Of a stretch of 40,406 nt of DNA, positions 8,512 to 18,035 are shown in pieces (within the stretch, counting starts at the first letter, position 1; the number at the start of each line of letters is the position of its first letter). Source of the stretch: Lachnospiraceae bacterium (GTDB lineage: Bacteria; Bacillota; Clostridia; Lachnospirales; Lachnospiraceae); the NCBI GenBank assembly GCA_011959805.1, contig BLMC01000020.1:1-40406 (forward strand), written 5' to 3'. The position numbers and the translations under genes were made by a program. A model generated the notes under the pieces. It did not search any database. It worked only from the letters and a program-made list of their open reading frames with translations, and was not told the DNA's origin.

Positions 8512-9594
8512 CTATAATTGATTGAGATAGTCTTCCCATTGTTTGTTCACCTGTTCTGGCGCCAGTGTATTTGTAATTCTGTGTGCATTCTCCCGCAATT
8601 TCTGTTCAAACTCCCTGTCTTCAAAGATTCTGCGGAACGCATCCGCAAGTGCAAAGGCATCTCCAACAGGCACCAGCAACCCATTGACCCCCTGCTCAAT
8701 CAACGCTGCTGGTCCGCCGCATGGACAATCTGTAGCAATCACAGGAATCCCAAGCGCCATCGCCTCCATAATAGAATTTGGCATCCCCTCTGTATTCGAG
8801 GTCAATGTAAAAATCCTTGCCTTGCCAATCTTGTCCGCAATATCATTTACATTCCCCGGCATAGAAATTCTATCTGTCAACCCTTTCTCAGCAATTAACA
8901 TTTCCAGCTTTGTGCGAAGTTGTCCTTCTCCATAAATTATCAATTTTACGGTCGGATACTCATCCGCAATCTTACCAAACGCATGAATCAGCATTGTGTG
9001 ATTTTTATTTTCATCAAGTCTGCCCGCTGCCACTATCAGGTCCTCTCTGTCCGCGCAGACTTTTCTCTGCGTAAATTGCGGATTGAGTGGATTAGGTAAA
9101 ATAACACTTTTTCTTCTCACTACTTTTGGAAAAAATTGACCAGCCTGTTCTGTCTGAAGAATCACCCCATCTGCAAATCGAAAAACAGTTTTTGCAATAA
9201 ATTGCATTAACTTTCCTTCATACTCCATAGTCGGTTCCCCTCGCACAGAGACAGCCACTTTTATTGGCAAAAATGCTGCCGCCGCCACTGCCATTAAATT
9301 ATTTTTTCCAAGAAAAGATAAAATCACATCTGGTTTATATGTTTTCCACAAATTTCTCAGTGTGCGAAATCGAACACAAAAATTTCGGATTCGTCCGTGG
9401 CAAAGCATAGATTCATCTGGTTCTGAGTATACTCGATGTATTTTGGAAGAAATACAATACTCCTTTTCTCTTTTATATTGGGTCACAAGAATCACATCAT
9501 AATTCTGTTCCAAAAAATATTCTGCAAGATTTACCATGACCCGCTCAGATCCACCTTTTTGTAGTGAACTGATAAATAAAATAATTTTCTTCAT
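8512..9594 (-). CDS. GT4 glycosyltransferase, PglH-like
   Basis: 360 residues, GT-B fold. The N-terminal Rossmann half opens with a GGSERV motif. The C-terminal half has the nucleotide-binding E-x7-E segment EGMPNSIMEAMALG and then CGGPAALIEQGVNGLLVP. It would transfer a sugar from UDP-sugar to the growing lipid-linked oligosaccharide at the cytoplasmic face. It is the last gene of the locus, 38 bp after the AsnB-like gene. It is paralogous to the transferase at 11516-12634, sharing the GLLVPVGD segment and a WEDY C-terminus. The start ATG has only a weak site (GGGG). Donor and linkage cannot be read from sequence; PglH/WbnK-like N-acetylhexosaminyl transfer is a guess. Confidence 0.88.
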   Translation of the reverse strand: MKKIILFISSLQKGGSERVMVNLAEYFLEQNYDVILVTQYKREKEYCISSKIHRVYSEPDESMLCHGRIRNFCVRFRTLRNLWKTYKPDVILSFLGKNNLMAVAAAAFLPIKVAVSVRGEPTMEYEGKLMQFIAKTVFRFADGVILQTEQAGQFFPKVVRRKSVILPNPLNPQFTQRKVCADREDLIVAAGRLDENKNHTMLIHAFGKIADEYPTVKLIIYGEGQLRTKLEMLIAEKGLTDRISMPGNVNDIADKIGKARIFTLTSNTEGMPNSIMEAMALGIPVIATDCPCGGPAALIEQGVNGLLVPVGDAFALADAFRRIFEDREFEQKLRENAHRITNTLAPEQVNKQWEDYLNQL

Positions 9595-9632
9595 AGATAA
9601 AACCCCAGTTTAAACTTAGTGCATATAAATTC

Positions 9633-11513
9633 CTAGTGAATATAAGTCCTATACCACTGCTGAAATACAAAAAATGCCCATGCCACCTTAGAGTAATTTG
9701 CGCCGGAGGCTGGTCCTTGGTCCCCAGTTCTTAAATACTCACTGATAAACGCATGTACATACCGCGCATCAAAAATGCCCTGTCTTTTCAAGTACGCCAC
9801 ACTGCACATATCTTGTAATGCTTCCCTTAAAGGTCCCCGCATCCATTTGTCAAGCGGCACACCAAATCCTACTTTCGGCCGGTCAAGCAAGTCTCTTGGA
9901 ATATAATCATAAGCGATATCTTTCAGAATACGTTTTTTTACCCCATCTGCATATTTATAAGAATGAGGCAGACGGTAGGAATACTCCATCACATTCACGT
10001 CAAGAATAGGACACCGCGCCTCAATAGAATACTTCATAGAAGCCCTGTCCACTTTACATAGAATATCGCCCGGGAGATATGTTTCCTCATCCAACAGCAT
10101 TCTGCGCGCCTGCCAGTCATTTTCCTGATATTTTGATTCTATTGGAAATTTAAATGGCACACCACTTTCTGGAAGCATTCGCTCAATCACATTCATGTAA
10201 GTTCTTCCGCCAATCTGTGTTTTGGTCTCTGCATCATGATTTCCGGCCACAACTTGAACGCGAAATGGAAGACGTTCCAAAAGCCCCAGCGCACGAAACG
10301 GCGGAAACTGACAGACACCATAAGTCATACGTCCCAGTAAATCCAACTTTTGGGCCTGCGCCACATTGTCATAAATATTATATCCGCAGAAAAATTCATC
10401 TCCCCCATCACCAGAAAGCACAACTGTGACATCTTTTGCAGCAAGCCCTGCCACCAACATAGACGGAATCTGCGAACTGTCCGCAAACGGTTCATCATAA
10501 TATTTTGGAATACTCTCCACCATATCAAACATAGATTTCTCATCGATATAAAGCTCTGTATGTTGTGTGCCGAGATGCTTGGCGACTGCCCTTGCATATT
10601 TTGCCTCATTGTAACGGTCTTCTTCAAAACCAATAGAGTATGTTTTGACAGACTCCAAACTAACTTCCTGCGCAATCGCTGTGACCAGTGAAGAATCATA
10701 ACCTCCGCTCAAAAAAGCACCCACTGGCACATCCGCAATCATGCGCTTTTTGACACTGTCTTTTAAAATTGCCTTTAGTTCTTCTTTTGCCTGTTTATAA
10801 GAACCGACCGGCTCCTGCTTTTTTGTGTGATATACTGACGCGATATCCCAATATTTATGTTTTGAAATCTGACCGGCTTCAAACTGAACAATCTGACCAG
10901 GTTCCACTTTATACACGTGCTCAAACACTGCATTTGGCTCATTAATGCACTGTTGAAACAAATATCGTTTTATCACATCTTTGCGAATATTTTTGGGAAA
11001 CCCCGGATATTCCATAATTGGTTTTAACTCCGATGCAAAGACCAGATTGCTGCCATCTTTCCAGTAATATAATGGTTTCTTGCCAATTCTGTCACGCACA
11101 AGAAAAAGAGTTTCCATCTCCTTATCATAAAGAGCAATCGCAAACATTCCCTGAAACCGTTCAACACATGCAATTCCCCATTTTAGATAAGCAGCAAGAA
11201 TCACTTCTGTATCACACTGAGATTGAAAAGGATACGCTTTTAGTTCTTCGCGAAGTTCTTGGAAATTGTAAATTTCCCCATTATAGGCAATTACCAATCT
11301 ATCATCACAAGAATGCATTGGTTGATGACCAAGCATGGACAAATCCAAAATGGAAAGACGCCTCTGAGCCAAACCGACCTCATAGCCACCTTTTGCGGCA
11401 AAAATCTCCTCCCCGCTGTCATTCGGACCTCGGTGATACATGGTATTATTCATCTGTTTTAACTGATCGATTGTAATGCTTTTTTGGGAAATAAATCCAC
11501 ATATTCCACACAT
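9633..11513 (-). CDS. Asparagine synthase-like amidotransferase (AsnB/WbpS type)
   Basis: 626 residues. It starts MCGICGF, leaving the catalytic Cys2 of class II glutamine amidotransferases, with a full glutaminase domain (about 1-200). The synthetase domain follows, with the ATP-pyrophosphatase loop SGGYDSS near 268 and SGDGGDEFF further on. It belongs to the asparagine synthetase B family. Inside glycan loci these enzymes can amidate a sugar uronic acid, as WbpS is thought to do for GalNAcA in Pseudomonas O6. The locus also encodes a GalNAcA pathway (WbpP- and TviB-like), so amidation of GalNAcA is a reasonable proposal. A housekeeping AsnB is less likely from the context. It lies 2 bp after the preceding gene; RBS AAGG. 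Confidence 0.9.
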   Translation of the reverse strand: MCGICGFISQKSITIDQLKQMNNTMYHRGPNDSGEEIFAAKGGYEVGLAQRRLSILDLSMLGHQPMHSCDDRLVIAYNGEIYNFQELREELKAYPFQSQCDTEVILAAYLKWGIACVERFQGMFAIALYDKEMETLFLVRDRIGKKPLYYWKDGSNLVFASELKPIMEYPGFPKNIRKDVIKRYLFQQCINEPNAVFEHVYKVEPGQIVQFEAGQISKHKYWDIASVYHTKKQEPVGSYKQAKEELKAILKDSVKKRMIADVPVGAFLSGGYDSSLVTAIAQEVSLESVKTYSIGFEEDRYNEAKYARAVAKHLGTQHTELYIDEKSMFDMVESIPKYYDEPFADSSQIPSMLVAGLAAKDVTVVLSGDGGDEFFCGYNIYDNVAQAQKLDLLGRMTYGVCQFPPFRALGLLERLPFRVQVVAGNHDAETKTQIGGRTYMNVIERMLPESGVPFKFPIESKYQENDWQARRMLLDEETYLPGDILCKVDRASMKYSIEARCPILDVNVMEYSYRLPHSYKYADGVKKRILKDIAYDYIPRDLLDRPKVGFGVPLDKWMRGPLREALQDMCSVAYLKRQGIFDARYVHAFISEYLRTGDQGPASGANYSKVAWAFFVFQQWYRTYIH

Positions 11514-11515
11514 AT

Positions 11516-12634
11516 TTACCTTGTCCTTTCTCTATAGTTTCTTGTAATTTGTTTTATATAGTCTTCCCATTCTCCAAAAATATGTTCTGGAGAGGCCATC
11601 TGTCCAATCCTTACTGCATTTCTTCCAAGCTGTTCCGCCAGCTTACGGTCTTCAATTAATCTATTTATCGCTGCCGCCAAAGCATTTTTATCCCCAACAG
11701 GCACAAGCAATCCATTCTCCTCGTGCTTAATCACCATACGTGGCCCTCCCGGCGGGCAATCTGTTGACACAATCGGAAGCCCTAATGCCATCGCTTCTAA
11801 AAGCACATTCGGCATCCCTTCATAGTCAGATGCAAACGCTGCCAACGCTGCACAGCGCATATCTTTTTCTAGGGTACTGCTACTCCCCATCAATTGAACA
11901 TATTCTTCGGCGTGAAGACGACAAATCAGTTCTTCTAATTGTTGTTTTGTCCCGTCAAAAGAATCTGGACCATAGATTCTAAGTATATAATCTGGGTGAA
12001 TTTGGTGCACCATTGCAAACGCGCGAACCAACAAACACTGATTTTTAAAATCTACCAACCGCCCTGAATGCACAACGACATTTTCCCGCTTTTTTGGTAT
12101 CTCATTCCCAATAAACCTTTCATCAATAGGATTTAAAATAATTCTGGAATTTTTGCGCACATCTTTCGGAAAAAAATCTCGCTGTTGCGGTGTTTGAAAT
12201 ACACAACCTGCCGCCCGTCGAAAAAGAAGTGGTATCTGTATCTTATCCGACCAAAAGTCATAATATCCAATTGGATTGATACGTACCGATATTAACACAG
12301 GCATTTTCATACCAATTGTCGCCGTGAGCGCCCTATAATTTGCCTTGCGCGCAAAAGCAATAACAATGTCTGGTTTTACTTTTTGTAAGAAATGACGAAG
12401 ATTTATAATACGGTCCACAAATTTTAAAATGCGATTATGTTGCTCCTGCTTTTTATTAAGCCCTACATGGACACGTTTCACTTGCGGATGGATTTCATAC
12501 TCATCCTCTCCTTGCCATTCTGTAGCAATATAAACTTCATATCCATGTTCTGCAAACTGACCAGAAAGCGTAGCAACCACACGTTCTGCGCCTCCTCTTT
12601 CCAGACAATTCAAATGAAAAACAATCCGTTTCAT
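11516..12634 (-). CDS. GT4 glycosyltransferase, PglH-like
   Basis: 372 residues, GT-B fold. GGAERVV near the N-terminus and EGMPNVLLEAMALG plus PPGGPRMVI in the C-terminal half mark the GT4 family. It is the closest relative in the window of the 8512-9594 product: both carry a D-C-P-x-G-G-P segment, GLLVPVGD and WEDY. It lies 4 bp after the membrane protein gene and 2 bp before the AsnB-like gene, so it is part of a tight operon. The site AAGG lies 8 nt before ATG. The presence of two related enzymes suggests two similar linkages or acceptors. Specificity is unknown. Confidence 0.88.
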   Translation of the reverse strand: MKRIVFHLNCLERGGAERVVATLSGQFAEHGYEVYIATEWQGEDEYEIHPQVKRVHVGLNKKQEQHNRILKFVDRIINLRHFLQKVKPDIVIAFARKANYRALTATIGMKMPVLISVRINPIGYYDFWSDKIQIPLLFRRAAGCVFQTPQQRDFFPKDVRKNSRIILNPIDERFIGNEIPKKRENVVVHSGRLVDFKNQCLLVRAFAMVHQIHPDYILRIYGPDSFDGTKQQLEELICRLHAEEYVQLMGSSSTLEKDMRCAALAAFASDYEGMPNVLLEAMALGLPIVSTDCPPGGPRMVIKHEENGLLVPVGDKNALAAAINRLIEDRKLAEQLGRNAVRIGQMASPEHIFGEWEDYIKQITRNYRERTR

Positions 12635-12638
12635 ATTT

Positions 12639-14024
12639 TTAACCTTTTTGATTCTTCCAATATCTACAAATTTGCAAGAGCATAATCCACCATGCCTGAT
12701 AAAACAGCCCTGTATTATATAACATATAGCGCATCTGGCAGTAGATAGTCAATGAGGTAAAACAAACATTTACCACAATCGCCAACAACACAATCAATGC
12801 AAATTCTCCTGCCATTGTAAGACAATTTTCTGCGCTATTGTATTTGCGCGGTAACATTATTACATAAAAAACTGTTATGCCATAAAACACATACAAAAAC
12901 AATGCACCCCAGTTTAACAGATGGTGGACTTTTAACACCGTTGTAATCAATCCGTGAATCACATTGCAGACAAAAAGCCTAAGCAATTGTGGCACAGATG
13001 GCATCAAAAGGTCTCGCATCATGCTCCCTGCAATCCGATTATAATCTGTCTCTCGGTCAGCTACAGCAATACCTTGTGCCTCTTGGTGTTCTCGAATCAC
13101 TGCCATCACAATATCAAATTTAATTCGGTCATAGGCGCTGCTGTAATGGTCCTCAATTGCTTGCCACCCCTTGCCCGCATAGGCAATATTGTATTCTTTT
13201 TCCTCGGCGCGTCGCATAATTTCCAAAAAAAGTGCTCTGTTATCCACATCTTGAATATACTGTGCCATCTCTTTGTCCGCAAGATACAATTCTGTTCCAA
13301 GAATAAAACTAGAATCCCCTGTATGTGGTGCAAATTCTCCACGCACCATCCAATTGTAGCCACAATCAATAAATCTTGTACCTGCAAGCACAATCACACA
13401 AGTTAGCAATACTGAAATAGCAGCTTTTTTCCAACCTTCTTTTCTATAATAAGAAATCAAAACCACCAGAAAGAGTATCACCAGTGTAATAAGCATTTGT
13501 TTCCGAATACTAATCAATACAACAGACCAAACAATTGCACCCGCTAGACTTTTTTTGTCTCTTTGAAACCAGACCCCGAGAATACATAAAAAATAAAAAA
13601 CCCAAAGCGAATATGCAAGCCCCTCTGTCTCAATACTATTAAAATAACTGCACCTTCGCTGCGCTACAAAGCGATTTAACAGCGTTATTCCATATTGTAT
13701 CACAAGAACGCCTACACTGCCAAACCAACTGAGAGAAAACAATCGTCCAAGCGTTCTTGTAATAGCATATGCAGCCATTGCCGCAATCACACACTGGCCA
13801 ATCACCGCCGCATGAAGACCAACTTCTGCTCCAAAAATCCCACGAAACAGCCATAAGTACAAGCAATATCCTGGTTCTCTGTCACTCTGCATCTGAATAT
13901 AAGACGGCGCATCTTCTGTCATAATAATGCCATCGAACAGATACCAGAAAAGATAAAACAAAAGACTCATCAGAAACAGTATCATCCCTACTGTCCACTC
14001 TCGCCTTTTTTGCACTTCTTTCAA
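12639..14024 (-). CDS. Polytopic membrane protein with REPGY motif, possible GT-C or polymerase
   Basis: 461 residues with around ten hydrophobic helices and a soluble stretch of about 110 residues in the middle (about 230-345). The first outside loop has the acidic segment EDAPSYIQMQSDREPGY. It resembles the 476-residue product at 19027-20457: both have REPGY after the first helix, GYN before the soluble domain, a Y-x-A-D-x-E motif and RYM-x-YN before the last helix. I do not recognise a characterised family. The topology and the early acidic loop suggest a GT-C glycosyltransferase using a polyprenyl-phosphate sugar, or a polymerase. The start is TTG at 14024, supported by GGGAGG 7 nt upstream. 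Confidence 0.8.
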   Translation of the reverse strand: MKEVQKRREWTVGMILFLMSLLFYLFWYLFDGIIMTEDAPSYIQMQSDREPGYCLYLWLFRGIFGAEVGLHAAVIGQCVIAAMAAYAITRTLGRLFSLSWFGSVGVLVIQYGITLLNRFVAQRRCSYFNSIETEGLAYSLWVFYFLCILGVWFQRDKKSLAGAIVWSVVLISIRKQMLITLVILFLVVLISYYRKEGWKKAAISVLLTCVIVLAGTRFIDCGYNWMVRGEFAPHTGDSSFILGTELYLADKEMAQYIQDVDNRALFLEIMRRAEEKEYNIAYAGKGWQAIEDHYSSAYDRIKFDIVMAVIREHQEAQGIAVADRETDYNRIAGSMMRDLLMPSVPQLLRLFVCNVIHGLITTVLKVHHLLNWGALFLYVFYGITVFYVIMLPRKYNSAENCLTMAGEFALIVLLAIVVNVCFTSLTIYCQMRYMLYNTGLFYQAWWIMLLQICRYWKNQKG

Positions 14025-14060
14025 ACTCTTTCCTCCCGAATGTCCATAAATTCCTTGTGT

Positions 14061-15260
14061 CTATCGACCTATTGTTTCATCTGCCAAGTCTGTCTCTATC
14101 AGCGCTCGAATTCTGCAAAGATATCTTTCCATGCCAAACGCTTCTGCACGTTCTAATGCAGCTTGACAATACTTTTGATACTGTTGTTCATCCTTCAACA
14201 GTGCCTCTAACTCCGCTGCAAAACACCTCTCCTCGTCAGTAAATTGATGTGCATCCATATTTTTCTCTCCTAGAAAAATACCCGTAAGAATCCCATAATC
14301 CGCATAAAACGTCCGACTGTCATCCATACACTGTTCATACTGTTCATGCAAAATTTCTGCCGGACCAGTAAGACAGTTTACGCTTACACATGGGATTCCA
14401 ACGGTCATTGCTTCAATTAAGGCGTTGGGAAACCCTTCACTTTCTGATGTCAATGCATACACATCCGCCTTTTTTAACAAGGCAAATGGATTGGACTGCA
14501 CCCCTGTAAACAAAACTGCATCTTCCATACCAAGCTGTCTAGCAAGTGCTTTATAGGCACTGTACTCTCCTGCTCCTATAATCATCAATCGTGTCTCTGG
14601 CAAATGCTTTCTTATCAGAAATACCACCTTTATTAAATGCCAAAATCCTTTGACATCATGTTCTCTGCCCATCGATACAATCAATTTCCCACTCTGCGCA
14701 AAGAAAGCGTCAAACGCCTCTGGTGTCTGCTGATTGGACAACTCTCGAATTTGTTCAATATCACAGGGATTATAGACTGTAGCTGACCGTTTGGGCTGAA
14801 ATTGTCTGCTAATCTGCTGTTCCATAATGCGCGTACAACTAATTACCCTATCCGCAAGTCGACAGACAAATTTCATAGCCACTTTATTTCTTAAAGCTCC
14901 ATATCCCCGAATCCCTGCCCAAGTAAAATCTTTTTGCTTAGACAGTACATTTACAAGATTTGCGGTCGGTCCAAAACTATAACTTAACTGAATATTAAAT
15001 TGCTTTTTTAACTGTTTTACACGCTTTACTCTGCGCAGAACATTGACTGCTTTTTTTATTTTGCCATCAACCGCCCCAAGCTTTAAATCTATCATATCAA
15101 CTCCAGACACATCATAAATCATGCCTGTCGTGTTGAATACTACCAAAGAAACACAATACTCTTTTTTTAAAAGTTGTGCCGTAGTTGCGCACACACGTTC
15201 TAAGCCTCCTTGATCAAGCATAGGCACTATCAGCATAATGCGCTTTTTCTTATTTTCCAA
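14061..15260 (-). CDS. GT4 glycosyltransferase
   Basis: 399 residues, GT-B fold. GGLERV follows the first strand (LIVPMLDQGG), and the C-terminal half has EGFPNALIEAMTVG followed by CLTGPAEIL. The sequence is compatible with GalNAc- or uronic-acid-transferring enzymes such as those of capsule loci, but the donor is not readable. The most upstream start is TTG at 15260, one base after the stop of the FemAB-like gene. There is little Shine-Dalgarno sequence, so initiation probably depends on coupling to the gene before it. An ATG at 15236 is an alternative. It is one of five GT4 enzymes in the locus. Confidence 0.87.
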   Translation of the reverse strand: MENKKKRIMLIVPMLDQGGLERVCATTAQLLKKEYCVSLVVFNTTGMIYDVSGVDMIDLKLGAVDGKIKKAVNVLRRVKRVKQLKKQFNIQLSYSFGPTANLVNVLSKQKDFTWAGIRGYGALRNKVAMKFVCRLADRVISCTRIMEQQISRQFQPKRSATVYNPCDIEQIRELSNQQTPEAFDAFFAQSGKLIVSMGREHDVKGFWHLIKVVFLIRKHLPETRLMIIGAGEYSAYKALARQLGMEDAVLFTGVQSNPFALLKKADVYALTSESEGFPNALIEAMTVGIPCVSVNCLTGPAEILHEQYEQCMDDSRTFYADYGILTGIFLGEKNMDAHQFTDEERCFAAELEALLKDEQQYQKYCQAALERAEAFGMERYLCRIRALIETDLADETIGR

Positions 15261-15261
15261 A

Positions 15262-16047
15262 TCAATTCACTCTTTTCATCTTTTTCATTGCTGTAACCGC
15301 AAGCTTCCCCAATGGTGTATTCCCTGCAAAAACATTGTAATACGTAATTTTTTCTCCGCCAAACTTTAATTTGAATTCATCAATACCATTAGGATTCTCA
15401 AAATCCGAGATGCCACCCCAGTCGTAGCGAAGGATACCATTCTCCTTAAAATACTTCATATCCTCCCAGTGAAGTTTTTTGTTTGCACGCCCAATTAGAT
15501 TTTGGTCTGCACTTTCCTCGCGGAAACACGAAGCAGAGTGTAAAAGTCTTGTGTCATGCACATCATATATATAAGAATGAAATACAATCGGTTCATTCTG
15601 GTACCACACTGCAGAAAAACAAATACTGTCCGTCTCCAAATATTTCTCAATTGCTGTCAGATTTAATTTTGTATCAATCCCCTTGGACTGGTACATTTTT
15701 TCATAAATCTCCGCAAAAATGTCAAGAATTTTTCTGTCTGCCACAATCTCAGCCTTTTTGTAAAACCGAATTTCAATACCATCCCGCTCACTTCTTCTAC
15801 ATTCATATCGCACATTTTTGTTTATTTCAGCAAACATTTTCTCCTCGGACAAGGTTAAGTCATTCATACAAGTATGATACTCCTGCCAACCTCGAAACTT
15901 ACCCTTTGTCTCCTCAATGGGCACGCCGTGGACAAACAAAATATCCGCATTTCGCTTCTGTTGTAAAAGCTTTGATATGCTTAGTGCATCAGGATACCAA
16001 ATTTGATTCACTGTTAAAAATTTTTTTCGATATGAAGTATCTATCAT
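15262..16047 (-). CDS. FemAB/GNAT-like acyltransferase (CelD-type)
   Basis: 261 residues. Near residue 210 it has YDWGGIS, and about 15 residues later an EFKLKFGG segment. This is the usual C-terminal signature of the FemAB-like GNAT fold, also seen in methicillin-resistance FemX proteins. Family members add amino acids from aminoacyl-tRNA, or other acyl groups, to a wall or glycan precursor. At 261 residues it is shorter than full FemX proteins (about 340-420), and I see no coiled-coil arm. Set between glycosyltransferase genes, it may add an aminoacyl or acyl group to an amino sugar of the polysaccharide. The RBS AAGGA lies 9 nt before ATG. Confidence 0.78.
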   Translation of the reverse strand: MIDTSYRKKFLTVNQIWYPDALSISKLLQQKRNADILFVHGVPIEETKGKFRGWQEYHTCMNDLTLSEEKMFAEINKNVRYECRRSERDGIEIRFYKKAEIVADRKILDIFAEIYEKMYQSKGIDTKLNLTAIEKYLETDSICFSAVWYQNEPIVFHSYIYDVHDTRLLHSASCFREESADQNLIGRANKKLHWEDMKYFKENGILRYDWGGISDFENPNGIDEFKLKFGGEKITYYNVFAGNTPLGKLAVTAMKKMKRVN

Positions 16048-16092
16048 GTAGTCTTTTCCTTTCTTCCATAATATAGCCTTCGGATGATGTTT

Positions 16093-17232
16093 CTACCGGG
16101 TTACAACTCCCGGTGGATTTTTTCCGCTGATATAGAAGGTTTCCATTTTCCTAGCAAGCTTTTGCACATCAAAATCCTTTTCGGCAATCACGGCGCGCAT
16201 ATCCTCGCGCACCAGTGCTTTTTTACTGTTTCTCATAACCTCACTCGCCCAACTTGCTGCTGGTTCCTCAATACTCTTATAAGTAACCAAATCGGTCAGT
16301 GCTACCTCTTTTGTGACCTTATCTGACACTAGACACCGCAATCCAGAAGCCTGCGCCTCCGCCACACTGCCAGGAAGTCCTTCAAACAGTGACGGAAAAA
16401 CAAAATAGTCAAACGCCTGATAATACCGCTCCACATCAAAACGATTGCTTAGAAACTGCACTTTGTCCGCCAAACCCAACCGATTTACCTTATCTTGAAT
16501 TTCGGATTTTAACTTGCCATCTCCAATTAATACCAACGCCGCATCATCGCGTATTTTACACAACTGCGCAAAAATATCTATGAGATACTGATGATTTTTC
16601 ATAAAACCAAATCTGCCAACATGGCCTACAACAAATTTTTCATCAAGCCCTAGTTCCTTTCGCATCTGTTGTCGCACTTTGTCATTAAAAACAAAACGTT
16701 GTGTATCAATCGCATTGGGAATTGTCCAAACTTTGCCCGCTTCAATCCAGTTTTTACCGTAGACTGCCTCTGCCGCCTCTGTAGAGCAAGTAAAACAATA
16801 ATCTGTCTTGTACTTTAATCGGCCTCGCAATATTTTTGTCGCAAGTCCTTTCAATCCTTTATCCACACCAGCGCTTCGCGCATGTGCAATAGTTACAGGG
16901 ATTCCAGCCTTTTTGGCAATTGGCAAATAGATGGCGGCAGTGCTTGTCATATGTCCTTGCACAGCCACAAATTCTCTATGTTCTCCAAAAAATCTGTGAA
17001 GTGCTTTGCGATAGGACAAGATATTGAACACTCGAAAACGTGGGACATGATAAATTCTGCCGCCAAGCTGCTGTATTTCTGCATTGTATTGTCCTATTTT
17101 ATCCGTATGCACAAGAAAATCAAACTGAACCTTATTTCTATCTATTGCTTGGTACAGCTCCATTATCCTGCTCTCTGCCCCGCCAAGATTTGTTGTCCCA
17201 AGAACATTTAATACTCTTACCGGATCTGTCAT
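16093..17232 (-). CDS. GT4 glycosyltransferase (EpsF/capsular type)
   Basis: 379 residues. The N-terminus VLNVLGTTNLGGAES is typical of EpsF-like GT4 enzymes. The C-terminal half has the EGLPGSVAEAQASG nucleotide-binding segment. I chose ATG at 17232 because AGAGG lies about 7 nt upstream and the family begins at this point. A longer frame back to 17298 would run into the end of the deacetylase gene and adds a 22-residue tail without homologous character. It lies between the deacetylase (17 bp) and the FemAB-like gene (45 bp). The donor sugar is unknown. Confidence 0.88.
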   Translation of the reverse strand: MTDPVRVLNVLGTTNLGGAESRIMELYQAIDRNKVQFDFLVHTDKIGQYNAEIQQLGGRIYHVPRFRVFNILSYRKALHRFFGEHREFVAVQGHMTSTAAIYLPIAKKAGIPVTIAHARSAGVDKGLKGLATKILRGRLKYKTDYCFTCSTEAAEAVYGKNWIEAGKVWTIPNAIDTQRFVFNDKVRQQMRKELGLDEKFVVGHVGRFGFMKNHQYLIDIFAQLCKIRDDAALVLIGDGKLKSEIQDKVNRLGLADKVQFLSNRFDVERYYQAFDYFVFPSLFEGLPGSVAEAQASGLRCLVSDKVTKEVALTDLVTYKSIEEPAASWASEVMRNSKKALVREDMRAVIAEKDFDVQKLARKMETFYISGKNPPGVVTR

Positions 17233-17249
17233 ATTTCTTACCTCTAATT

Positions 17250-18035
17250 TTATCTTCTCGAAATCCCATATTTTAGTTGTTTGAAGATACTTTTCCAATT
17301 TACCAAAATATATTTTGTTAGCGCCATTGCATACTCTGCTGCCTTTCCAAGCACTCCGCGCTTTTGCACCTTAACTTCCATCAATTCTGTGTAGGAAATC
17401 AATCTGTCTTTGTACTTGTCAAACAGTTTTTCGTAGTGTTCAAAATCGTTTTCGTTCATCGTATTGGAATGTACAACAAAGGTCGTATAACCGCTGTTTT
17501 TTTTGAGGCAGCTGCTTTGCTGATAGGAGATTGGATAAAATGTCATTCCACGCCAAAGATAAGGACTTTGACCAAATCCATCTGTCATCTTGTCAAATCC
17601 AAGCTTTCGCAGTGCTTTTATAGTATTGTTATCAAACGAGTGTGCAGGTGCCATAAACATCCTTGTACAAATTCCATTTGACAAAAGAATGTCTCTTCCA
17701 CGCTTTAGTGCTGCCAGCTGATTCTCATACCCTATCCCAGCAAATTCAGATAGTCTATTTAGGGGAAAACACCCCATCTTTTTTGTAGTATAAATATGTG
17801 TTGTTCCATGTTGTGCAATACACCAGCCCTCATTCTCCAACCCTTTAATATAATTCCAAAACGTTTCTGGTTGGATTATCTTTGATGAATTGATATGAAG
17901 ATTCTCATCCTGATTGTCTGGCACCACCCCTATAAGTGGCTTAACCTGATACAAATCGCAAAGTTCCTTAAATCTTAGAAACTTTGTCCAATCCATATCA
18001 GGTGTGATATCATCCATCCTTATGCTGATTCTCAT
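17250..18035 (-). CDS. NodB-like polysaccharide deacetylase family protein (DUF2334 type), cytoplasmic
   Basis: 261 residues. The N-terminus RMDDITPD (residues 6-13) gives the Asp-Asp metal-binding motif. AQHGTTH near 75 gives the two His residues, and APAHSFD is the later active-site segment. These fit the carbohydrate esterase 4/DUF2334 fold. There is no signal peptide, so it should act in the cytoplasm on a nucleotide sugar or lipid-linked intermediate, unlike most secreted deacetylases. Its ATG overlaps the epimerase stop in an ATGA, so the two are translationally coupled. A free amine produced here could be a substrate for the neighbouring FemAB-like acyltransferase; that link is inference. 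Confidence 0.8.
   Translation of the reverse strand: MRISIRMDDITPDMDWTKFLRFKELCDLYQVKPLIGVVPDNQDENLHINSSKIIQPETFWNYIKGLENEGWCIAQHGTTHIYTTKKMGCFPLNRLSEFAGIGYENQLAALKRGRDILLSNGICTRMFMAPAHSFDNNTIKALRKLGFDKMTDGFGQSPYLWRGMTFYPISYQQSSCLKKNSGYTTFVVHSNTMNENDFEHYEKLFDKYKDRLISYTELMEVKVQKRGVLGKAAEYAMALTKYILVNWKSIFKQLKYGISRR

Noticed and set aside
12639-14024. Wzx flippase
   Set aside because: The protein has an early acidic outside loop and a large soluble middle domain, unlike the even 12-14 helix layout of Wzx; the same applies to 19027-20457.
15483-16076. Long plus-strand open frame
   Set aside because: It lies antisense over the FemAB-like gene, has no ribosome binding site, and its product is rich in His, Ser and Cys as expected from a shadow frame.
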